Positions 42,452-49,420 of a stretch of DNA of 49,420 nucleotides are shown piece by piece (position 1 is the stretch's first letter; each line of letters opens with the position of its first letter). This DNA is from Candidatus Saccharimonadota bacterium (GTDB lineage Bacteria > Patescibacteriota > Saccharimonadia > Saccharimonadales > Saccharimonadaceae). A program made the translations under genes and the position numbers. The notes under the pieces were generated by a model. That model made no database searches. It was not told the origin of the DNA and saw only the letters and a list, made by a program, of their open reading frames with translations. Location of the stretch: positions 1 through 49,420 of the forward strand of contig JAFWDS010000011.1 of NCBI GenBank assembly GCA_017516075.1, written 5' to 3'.

Positions 42452-43501
42452 ATGGAAAAGAATATTGATTTTGGTGAAAAAACTATTTTGATTACCGGGG
42501 CGGCGGGGTTTATTGGATGGTATCTCGCGAAGCGAGTTTGTGAGGAAAACCCGAAGGCAAAAGTAATTGGGTTTGATTCGGTGAATGATTATTATGATGT
42601 GAGACTAAAAGAATATCGGTTGAAGGATTTGGGGCAATATGAAAACTTTAAATTTATTAAAGGTAATTTAGCGGATAAGGAAGCCGTAAATGATTTGTTT
42701 GAAAAGTATCAGCCAGCAATTGTAGTGAATCTTGCGGCGCAGGCGGGAGTGCGATATTCTATCGATCATCCGGATGCTTATATTGAGTCGAACTTGATTG
42801 GTTTTTATAACATTCTTGAAGCGTGTCGGCATTATCAACCGGAGCACTTAGTGTATGCGTCTTCGTCTTCAGTATATGGTGGAAATAAAAAAGTGCCATT
42901 TGCGGTAGAAGACAAAGTTGATAATCCGGTGAGTTTGTATGCTGCGACCAAGAAGTCTAATGAGCTTCTGGCGCATGCGTATTCAAAACTATATAATATA
43001 CCGTCGACTGGACTTAGATTCTTTACGGTATATGGTCCGGCGGGGCGGCCGGATATGGCGTACTTTGGATTTACTAATAAACTGATTAAAGGCGAAAAGA
43101 TTCAGATTTTTAATTTTGGTAACTGCAAGCGTGATTTTACTTATATCGACGATATCGTGGAAGGCATCATGCGAGTGATGGCGAAAGCGCCAGAAAAGAA
43201 AAATGGTGAAGATGGCTTGCCGATTGCCCCATACAAAGTATACAACATAGGTAATTCGAATCCGGAAAACTTGTTGGATTTTGTACAAATACTGCAGGAA
43301 GAATTGATTCGAGCGAAAGTTTTGCCTGAAGACTACGATTTTGAGGCACATAAGGAATTGGTGGCGATGCAGCCTGGCGATGTACCGGTAACATACGCTG
43401 ATACTTCGGCATTAGAAAAAGATTTTGGTCTTAAACCACACACTTCTCTACGCGAAGGTTTGCGTAAATTTGCTGAGTGGTACAAAGAGTTTTATGCTTA
43501 G
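42452..43501 (+). CDS. UDP-glucuronate 4-epimerase-like NAD-dependent epimerase
   Basis: This 349-residue extended SDR protein carries ITGAAGFIGWYLAKR (NAD loop), YASSSSVYGGNKKVPF, YAATKKSNELLAHAYS (catalytic Tyr and Lys) and RFFTVYGPAGRPDMA, most like UDP-glucuronate 4-epimerases that make UDP-galacturonate. The neighbouring UDP-glucose dehydrogenase would supply UDP-glucuronate. Separate promoter and leaderless start. Confidence 0.88.
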   Translation: MEKNIDFGEKTILITGAAGFIGWYLAKRVCEENPKAKVIGFDSVNDYYDVRLKEYRLKDLGQYENFKFIKGNLADKEAVNDLFEKYQPAIVVNLAAQAGVRYSIDHPDAYIESNLIGFYNILEACRHYQPEHLVYASSSSVYGGNKKVPFAVEDKVDNPVSLYAATKKSNELLAHAYSKLYNIPSTGLRFFTVYGPAGRPDMAYFGFTNKLIKGEKIQIFNFGNCKRDFTYIDDIVEGIMRVMAKAPEKKNGEDGLPIAPYKVYNIGNSNPENLLDFVQILQEELIRAKVLPEDYDFEAHKELVAMQPGDVPVTYADTSALEKDFGLKPHTSLREGLRKFAEWYKEFYA

Positions 43502-43530
43502 TTGACGGAAAACCTAGTTTAATATATAAT
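43502..43530 (+). promoter_or_regulatory. Promoter of the UDP-sugar dehydrogenase gene
   Basis: TTGACG, 17-bp spacer, TATAAT. The leader of about 25 nt contains ACGGAG before the ATG at 43562. Confidence 0.65.
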
Positions 43531-43561
43531 ATATAGAGTTAATTTTGATACGGAGTTATAA

Positions 43562-44746
43562 ATGAAAATAGCAGTTGCCGGAACCGGCTATGTGGGTTTA
43601 TCTCTTGCGACACTTTTGGCGCAAAACAACGAAGTTGTGGCGCTAGATATTATTCCTGAAAAAGTAAAAATGGTGAATAAGTTTATCTCGCCGATTCAGG
43701 ACGAATATATTGAAAAGTATTTTGATGAAGCTTCGAAGGGCGAAAGAAAACTGAATTTGAAAGCGACGCTAGACTATAAAGAAGCATTCGAGGATGCGGA
43801 TTATGTAATCATCGCTACGCCGACCGACTACGATGCGGAAAAGAATTTCTTTAACACAAGTTCTGTAGAAGACGTGATTGAAAAAGTTATTTCTCTGGAT
43901 AATCCAAAGACTACCATGGTGATTAAGTCTACGATTCCAGTGGGGTACGTAGATAGTATTCGACAGAAATATGGAATTGACAATATTTTCTTTTCGCCGG
44001 AATTTTTGCGCGAGGGGAAAGCGCTGTATGATAATCTATATCCGTCACGGATTATTGTGGGTTCGTATTCGGAGGAAGCTTCGAGATTTGCGGAACTTTT
44101 ACGCGAAGCGGCTCTAGCAAAGGACGTGCAAGTTTTGGCAATGGGTAGCAAAGAGGCTGAAGCAGTGAAATTATTTGCGAATACTTATTTGGCTCTACGT
44201 GTGGCATATTTTAATGAACTTGATACTTATGCAAAAGTAAAAGGAATTGATGCGAAAAGCATCATTGATGGAATTTCTTTGGATCCGAGGATCGGTTCAC
44301 ATTATAACAATCCGTCTTTTGGTTATGGTGGGTATTGTTTGCCAAAGGATACGAAGCAGCTACTGGCGAATTACCAGGATGTGCCGCAGGATTTGATTAG
44401 GGCGATAGTGCAAGCGAATATTACGCGCAAGCAATTCGTGGTAGACGAAGTGATGGCGAAAAGTCCGAAGCTGATTGGAGTGTATCGCTTGACTATGAAG
44501 TCGGGTTCGGATAATTTTCGGGATGCAGCCATTCATGATATTATTAAATCTTTGAAAGAAAAAGGACAAAAAGTGGTTATTTATGAGCCTACTTTGAAGG
44601 ATGATAGTTTTAATGGAGTGGAGTTAGTGAATGATTTGGGGAAGTTTAAAGAAGATTGTTCGGTGATTTTGGCGAATCGGTTGACGCCGGAACTAGAAGA
44701 TGTGCGTGAAAAAGTTTATACGCGTGATTTATTTGAACGGGATTAA
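43562..44746 (+). CDS. ugd: UDP-glucose 6-dehydrogenase
   Basis: It oxidises UDP-glucose to UDP-glucuronate in the cytoplasm with NAD. The 394-residue protein shows the N-terminal [15 protein letters not shown] loop, [19 protein letters not shown], the catalytic Cys in [12 protein letters not shown] (Cys259) and a C-terminal domain ([18 protein letters not shown]). It is near the family's usual length. It works directly before the 4-epimerase. Confidence 0.93.
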   Translation: MKIAVAGTGYVGLSLATLLAQNNEVVALDIIPEKVKMVNKFISPIQDEYIEKYFDEASKGERKLNLKATLDYKEAFEDADYVIIATPTDYDAEKNFFNTSSVEDVIEKVISLDNPKTTMVIKSTIPVGYVDSIRQKYGIDNIFFSPEFLREGKALYDNLYPSRIIVGSYSEEASRFAELLREAALAKDVQVLAMGSKEAEAVKLFANTYLALRVAYFNELDTYAKVKGIDAKSIIDGISLDPRIGSHYNNPSFGYGGYCLPKDTKQLLANYQDVPQDLIRAIVQANITRKQFVVDEVMAKSPKLIGVYRLTMKSGSDNFRDAAIHDIIKSLKEKGQKVVIYEPTLKDDSFNGVELVNDLGKFKEDCSVILANRLTPELEDVREKVYTRDLFERD

Positions 44747-44766
44747 TTGATGTAGATTGGAGAATT

Positions 44767-46293
44767 ATGAAAAATAATTCTATGAAGGATAATAAAGAAA
44801 AGAAAAACTTGGTTTGGCGAATAATTGGTGTAGTTTTGATGATTTTGCAATTATTGGCATCGTTTATACTGGTAAGGTCTTTGTTGAATATTGGTATTGT
44901 GGCTAATTGGATAATTGTTTTAGTGATTGTTGTTCTATTGATACTATTTATAGTGAATTTGATAGTGTTAGTAATAAAGAATAATTCGTCTGTGATTAGT
45001 AAAGTTGTATGCATAATACTTTCAGTAGGGTGTATTGTTGGGATATGTTTTACTTTGCGTTTTACAGACGCATTTAATGGTTTTTTAAATAAAATAACTG
45101 AGCAAAAACCAGAGATGAAGGCATATAGCGCTATCGTAATGAACGATAGCGAAATAAATGAATTGGCGCAATTGGAACAAAAATACGTCGGTTTTCTCAA
45201 AATCGATAACATGGTGGTTGAGGCAGAAAAACGTTTGCAAAACATTGTAGGAGTAAATATAGAGTTGTATGACGACGTGAGCACCATGGCAGATGTTTTG
45301 AGTAAAAACATTGTAAATGCAATAATACTTGAAACAGATAGATTGGAAATGGTAAAAGAAGAATCGGATATGTTAGATAATACGCGAGTGATTGGTACTT
45401 TTGAAATTGAATTGGTAGGAGAAGGTGTAGGGATATCAGAAAAAAAATTAACTGAAGAGCCTTTTATTATTTACATTTCTGGTAGCGATTCTAGGGATGG
45501 TATTAAAGCTACGGCGCGCACGGATGTAAATATTGTGACGGTTGTAAATCCTAAACAAAACAAGATTTTGCTATTGTCGATTCCGCGTGATACGTATGTG
45601 CAATTACGTGGGACTACGGGTTTGAGGGATAAACTATCACATTCTGGTTTGTATGGTATTAATATGAGCAAAGCAACGATTGAGGATTTTCTTGGAATTG
45701 AAATTGACCATACCCTTAAAGTGAGTTTTGAAACGGTGGTAGAGGTGGTGGATGAATTAGACGGAATAGATATTTATTCGGACAAAGTGATGCATTTAAG
45801 GGCTACAAAGGATAACAAAAAGCACTGTGATTATATAATAGGGACACAGCATGTAGATGGAGATTGTGCTCTCAGATTTGCGCGTGAGCGAAAATCTTAT
45901 AATAGAGGCGATAGACGTCGAGGCGAGAATCAGCAACAGGTGCTTACTAGTATCATCAATAAACTATCTGGTTCTAGAGATTATCTTTTGAAATTACCAT
46001 CTATTTTGGAGATTGCAGCGGATTCGTTTGAAACTAGTTTGAGTCGCGACGATATTACGGATTTTATTCAAATGCAGTTAGATAATTCGATTAAATGGGA
46101 AATTGAGTCGATTGGTTTGGATGGGGATGGGCTGATGGAACCAACTTATAGTATAGGCGCAAATGAGCCACTTTATGTGATGGTACCATTTGAAGAATCT
46201 ATGCAAAATGCGAAAAATAAAATTAATGAGTATTTGAATGGTGAGACTAAGAGCGAAAATGGCTCTGAGGATAATAATGCTGGCGAGAATTGA
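44767..46293 (+). CDS. LytR-CpsA-Psr (LCP) family wall-glycopolymer transferase
   Basis: LCP enzymes attach lipid-linked glycopolymers to peptidoglycan outside the cell. The 508-residue protein has three N-terminal membrane helices (about 17-100), a linker, and the LCP core: SRDGIKATARTDVNIVTVV, LLSIPRDTYVQL, FETVVEVVDELDGIDIY, and ALRFARERKSYNRGDRRRGENQ with the conserved Arg cluster. It is the probable end point of the capsule route here. GGAG lies before the ATG. Confidence 0.92.
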   Translation: MKNNSMKDNKEKKNLVWRIIGVVLMILQLLASFILVRSLLNIGIVANWIIVLVIVVLLILFIVNLIVLVIKNNSSVISKVVCIILSVGCIVGICFTLRFTDAFNGFLNKITEQKPEMKAYSAIVMNDSEINELAQLEQKYVGFLKIDNMVVEAEKRLQNIVGVNIELYDDVSTMADVLSKNIVNAIILETDRLEMVKEESDMLDNTRVIGTFEIELVGEGVGISEKKLTEEPFIIYISGSDSRDGIKATARTDVNIVTVVNPKQNKILLLSIPRDTYVQLRGTTGLRDKLSHSGLYGINMSKATIEDFLGIEIDHTLKVSFETVVEVVDELDGIDIYSDKVMHLRATKDNKKHCDYIIGTQHVDGDCALRFARERKSYNRGDRRRGENQQQVLTSIINKLSGSRDYLLKLPSILEIAADSFETSLSRDDITDFIQMQLDNSIKWEIESIGLDGDGLMEPTYSIGANEPLYVMVPFEESMQNAKNKINEYLNGETKSENGSEDNNAGEN

Positions 46294-46359
46294 TAAAATG
46301 AAAGAATGTTGCTATTTACAATTAATAAGTTTATGCTATAATGAGGGTAGGAGTTATTT

Positions 46360-47724
46360 ATGGATGAAATAAACATCAAAGAATTTTTAAGTTATTTAAA
46401 AGGGTATTTGATTGCTTTTTTTGTGGTTGTAATTTTAGCGGTAGTGGGCGTAGTGGCTTATGACACCAATATCAAAAAGCCAGTTTATCAGGCCCAGACT
46501 ACTGTAGTGATTGCGAAGTCTGATAGTTTAGACGGCGCGGCGATTTCTCTGAATGATATTAATGCTAGTCAAAAACTTGCTACTACTTATAGCGAAATAG
46601 CCAAAAGTGAATTGGTGCTAAATCAAGTGATTGAGAATTTGGGACTGAATGTTAGTGTTAAAGAATTAAGCAAAAATTTGACTATTAAGCCAGTAGATGA
46701 TACTTCGATTCTTAGTATTACAGCCAAGAATTTGAATCCTAAGCTTGCTGCGACGATTGCGAATGAAATTGCGGCAGTGTTTTCTAAACAAGTAACAGAG
46801 ATTTATAAAATTGAAAACGTGAAGCAGTTGTCGGTAGCGACGGCGCCGGAGCGTCCTTCGAATGATACGTTGACTCGTGATATAGCGTTAGCTGTAGTGA
46901 TTGGGATAGTACTCGTGGGTGGATTTGCGTTCCTTAGATTCTATATGGATGACACCGTGAAGCATAACGATGATATCGAAAAAGCTCTTGGGCTGTCTGT
47001 GGCAGGTACAGTGTTTAATAGCAATACGAAACTAAGAAAAATGGAAACCGAGTTGATTGTAGAGAGGTCTCCGAAGGCGATCGTAAGCGAAAATGTGAAG
47101 AGTTTGAGGACGAATTTGCAGTTTACCGCCGTAGATAAGGCTATTAAGACTATTCTAGTTACCAGCGTGAATGCTGGTGAAGGGAAAAGTTTTGTGTCGT
47201 CTAATCTTGCAGTGTCTTTTGCGCAGGCGGATAAAAGCGTGTTGTTAGTGGATTGCGATTTACGTAAAGGTAGATTGCATAAGATTTTTGGTGTACCGAA
47301 CTCTACAGGTTTGTCGAATCTTTTGACAAGCGATTTGAGAAGTTTGGAAAAATACATAAGAGCAACAAAAGTGGCGAATTTGGATTTGATGACTTGTGGA
47401 ACGTATCCTCCGAATCCAAGTGAGCTTTTGTCTTCGCAGAAGAACAAGCGTTTGATTAAAGCTTTGAGTAATTATTATGACATAGTGATATTTGATGGTG
47501 CGCCGGTAGGGGGATTGGCTGATTCGGTGATTCTGGCGAGCTTGGTGGATGAGACTTTGATTGTGTTAAAAGATGGCAACACGGCTATGGGCGATTTGGT
47601 TACTGTAAAAGATTCTCTCGACAAGGTTGGAGCAAGGGTCGCTGGCGTGGTATTTAATATGGTAAACCAAAAGTCGGTTAAGAATTACAATTATTACTAT
47701 TACGGCGAGTCGAGTCATAAATGA
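46360..47724 (+). CDS. Wzc-type polysaccharide co-polymerase and tyrosine autokinase
   Basis: The 454-residue fusion has an N-terminal Wzz domain with two membrane helices (FFVVVILAVVGVVAYDTN; about 177-195) and a BY-kinase domain. The Walker A is VNAGEGKS near 269, A' is LLVDCDLRKG near 295 and Walker B is VIFDGAP near 375. The C-terminus ends in a Tyr cluster (NYNYYYYGE), the usual autophosphorylation site. In many Gram-positives the two parts are separate proteins (CpsC and CpsD); here they are fused as in Proteobacteria. It is followed by its phosphatase. Confidence 0.92.
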   Translation: MDEINIKEFLSYLKGYLIAFFVVVILAVVGVVAYDTNIKKPVYQAQTTVVIAKSDSLDGAAISLNDINASQKLATTYSEIAKSELVLNQVIENLGLNVSVKELSKNLTIKPVDDTSILSITAKNLNPKLAATIANEIAAVFSKQVTEIYKIENVKQLSVATAPERPSNDTLTRDIALAVVIGIVLVGGFAFLRFYMDDTVKHNDDIEKALGLSVAGTVFNSNTKLRKMETELIVERSPKAIVSENVKSLRTNLQFTAVDKAIKTILVTSVNAGEGKSFVSSNLAVSFAQADKSVLLVDCDLRKGRLHKIFGVPNSTGLSNLLTSDLRSLEKYIRATKVANLDLMTCGTYPPNPSELLSSQKNKRLIKALSNYYDIVIFDGAPVGGLADSVILASLVDETLIVLKDGNTAMGDLVTVKDSLDKVGARVAGVVFNMVNQKSVKNYNYYYYGESSHK

Positions 47725-48428
47725 TAGATATTCACGCACACGTATTACCTGGCATAGATGATGGGGCTAGGACGTTGACGGATAGTGCGGATTTGGTGCG
47801 TGAATTGGTAGCTAGTGGCGTGACGGCGATTGTTGCGACGCCGCATTTTGTGCCGGAAACTAATTATGTATCACCTAAAAAAGAGAATACGAAACTATTA
47901 AAAGAACTAAAGCGGGCGATTAGCAATGAAGGTTTGGATGTGGAGCTTTATTTGGGAAACGAAATATATATAGATAGAAATATAGAAGGATTAATGAAGC
48001 ATGGCAAGATTTCGATGATGGCTGGTGGCGATTATTTGTTAGTAGAGTTACCGCTTAGCGGAGAGTTTCCGAATTATCGTGATATAATGCTAGATTTGAT
48101 GGAGGCTGGACGTCGCGTGATTTTGGCGCACCCGGAGAGGTACGAAATAGCGCAAAAAGATTTTGGGGTTTTAGAAGAATTGCACAAGATGGGAGTGTTG
48201 TTTCAGTGTAATTTATGTAGCGTGACGGGGAAATATGGCAGAGGCGCCAAAAAAGTTTTGAAGAAATTGCTTGAACAAAAGATGGTGTTTGGATTTGGTA
48301 GTGACATTCATCATTGTCATGGGGCGGATTATTGGCTGGCGGCACAAAGGAAATTGGCTAAATACTGCGACGAGAATGAGCTTAAGAGGCTACTATTGAC
48401 GAATCCTAGGAAAATTATTGAGGGATAA
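47721..48428 (+). CDS. Tyrosine phosphatase of the PHP family (CpsB/YwqE type)
   Basis: It removes phosphate from the Wzc Tyr cluster. The 235-residue PHP-fold protein has IDIHAHVLPGIDDGA (metal-binding His-x-His), ATPHFVPETNYV, LGNEIYIDRN, ILAHPERYE and GSDIHHCHG, the full metal-ligand set of CpsB. The ATG overlaps the kinase stop (ATGA), so the two are co-translated. Confidence 0.93.
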   Translation: MIDIHAHVLPGIDDGARTLTDSADLVRELVASGVTAIVATPHFVPETNYVSPKKENTKLLKELKRAISNEGLDVELYLGNEIYIDRNIEGLMKHGKISMMAGGDYLLVELPLSGEFPNYRDIMLDLMEAGRRVILAHPERYEIAQKDFGVLEELHKMGVLFQCNLCSVTGKYGRGAKKVLKKLLEQKMVFGFGSDIHHCHGADYWLAAQRKLAKYCDENELKRLLLTNPRKIIEG

Positions 48429-48479
48429 TTGTTTTCGCGATTTCCTAGATTCATGCTTTACGAAACCACAAGCGTAATA

Positions 48480-48485
48480 TATAAT
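48480..48485 (+). promoter_or_regulatory. -10 box of FISUMP gene E
   Basis: TATAAT lies 6 nt before an ATG at 48492 and 21 nt before the preferred ATG at 48507, which has AGAAGG as Shine-Dalgarno. Confidence 0.5.
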
Positions 48486-48506
48486 GAGAGCATGAAGAAG
48501 GTTGAC

Positions 48507-49420
48507 ATGAAAAAAGAAAACTTAGTAATAACAGCATTAATGATGACTACCGCTATGGTTGGAGCCGCACTTAGCTCTAGTATGGTCTCTGCTGATGACG
48601 TAGTGGATGAAATTAATATCACTGTTCCAGAGTCCTGTTCTCTTTCTGGTACTGGTATGGATTCTCATAATGCTAATATAGCCAATGGTACTTACCAAGC
48701 GGATATTGGCACTACTACTCTCCACGCATTCTGTAATGATTCTGAAGGGTTTGCCATCTATGCCGCAGGATATACTGGCGATACTATTGGCGAAACTAAT
48801 AGCAATAAACTCGTCGGAGCTTCTACTAATACTACTATAGAAACCGGACTAGCTACATCGGCTGGTAATCCCGATGTATCCAACTGGGCGATGAAGCTAG
48901 CTATCACGCAAGATAGTGGTGATATAACTGGTACTAATGCTTATACGATAGATTCTGCACCAAATACTTCTGGTGGTTCTGATGCGAGCTTTAGTGGGTA
49001 CCATGTAGTCCCAAATGAATATACCAAAGTCGCCCACAAGAATTCTGGCACCGACATGACGGCTAGTACTGGCGGCGTCAAACTCACCACCACCTATGCC
49101 GCCTACATCTCCAAAACCCAACCAGCTGATACTTATTCCGGTCAGGTCATCTACACTCTAGTTCATCCATCCGATGCTCCGGCTCCACAAGTCAGTTCCT
49201 GTCAAACCAAAGTCCCAGGTGTCACCTACATGCAAGAATTCGCCACTATGACTGCTACCGAAAAAGCTACGGTTCTTAGCAACATGACCGAAGATGCCCA
49301 ATATGGCATTAAGGACAGCCGTGATGACAAATCCTATTGTGTAGCCAAACTAAAAGATGGCAACATCTGGATGACCCAAAACCTAGATCATGATATCGTC
49401 ACTACGACAAATTACTATAC
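48507..49420 (+). CDS. FISUMP-domain surface protein E (cut by window edge)
   Basis: The frame is open from ATG 48507 (or 48492) to the end of the window, giving more than 300 residues. It has a signal segment unlike the other copies (NLVITALMMTTAMVGAALSS), then the VDEINITVPESCS domain and the start of the FISUMP domain (DSRDDKSYCVAKLKDGNIWM). Long stretches are nearly identical to A and C at nucleotide level. The variable tail lies outside the window. Same direction as A-C and opposite to D. Confidence 0.85.
   Translation, partial: MKKENLVITALMMTTAMVGAALSSSMVSADDVVDEINITVPESCSLSGTGMDSHNANIANGTYQADIGTTTLHAFCNDSEGFAIYAAGYTGDTIGETNSNKLVGASTNTTIETGLATSAGNPDVSNWAMKLAITQDSGDITGTNAYTIDSAPNTSGGSDASFSGYHVVPNEYTKVAHKNSGTDMTASTGGVKLTTTYAAYISKTQPADTYSGQVIYTLVHPSDAPAPQVSSCQTKVPGVTYMQEFATMTATEKATVLSNMTEDAQYGIKDSRDDKSYCVAKLKDGNIWMTQNLDHDIVTTTNYY

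Overview
The window looks like a chromosomal segment of a small-genome bacterium of the Candidate Phyla Radiation, most likely Candidatus Saccharibacteria (TM7). This is an inference. It rests on moderate-to-low GC, short Lys-rich ribosomal proteins, tightly overlapping TAATG gene junctions, a Gram-positive style envelope (murD, murI, LCP protein, CpsB/Wzc-type capsule control), many FISUMP surface proteins, and many promoters whose -10 box lies only 6-7 nt before the ATG. UGA is a stop here: a release factor 2 gene is present and several genes end in TGA.

Layout. 1-132 is the tail of an IS30-type transposase, next to a small nuclease-like gene on the minus strand. 725-8510 is housekeeping: serS, a hibernation factor gene, secA, an M16 peptidase, murD and murI. 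8652-15400 holds three tandem FISUMP surface proteins interrupted by a Fic-domain gene. 15387-19450 holds dus, an archaemetzincin-like metalloprotein, prfB and two small unknown genes. 19517-26442 is the ribosomal protein operon (L3-L4 as one frame, then L23, L2, S19, L22, S3, L16, S17, L14, L24, L5, S14, S8), with a long structured leader and a terminating palindrome right after rpsH. 26896-28605 is a fourth FISUMP gene on the minus strand. 28680-29080 holds phage-type ORF6N and RhuM remnants. 29140-41629 is a surface-polysaccharide locus, followed by a decayed stretch (41630-42430). 42452-48428 holds UDP-sugar enzymes, an LCP protein, a Wzc-type kinase and its CpsB-type phosphatase. A fifth FISUMP gene runs off the right edge.

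The polysaccharide genes form a near-complete pathway: a UDP-GlcNAc dehydratase and an aminotransferase make an amino-deoxy sugar nucleotide, a membrane phosphoglycosyltransferase starts the lipid-linked unit, several glycosyltransferases extend it, Wzx flips it, Wzy polymerises it, the Wzc kinase and CpsB phosphatase control it, and the LCP protein attaches it to the wall.

The most interesting signals are these. (1) The FISUMP paralogs are near-identical over long stretches, yet their last ~155 nt before the terminal conserved tail are hypervariable, mostly at NNC/NNT codons between fixed codons. This is the signature of a diversity-generating retroelement variable region, with no reverse transcriptase or template repeat in the window. 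(2) There is a set of long perfect or near-perfect palindromes whose arms include gene ends, one of them inserted in frame inside dus. (3) rplC and rplD form one uninterrupted frame with an internal ribosome binding site. (4) The ribosomal operon leader carries two related hairpins.
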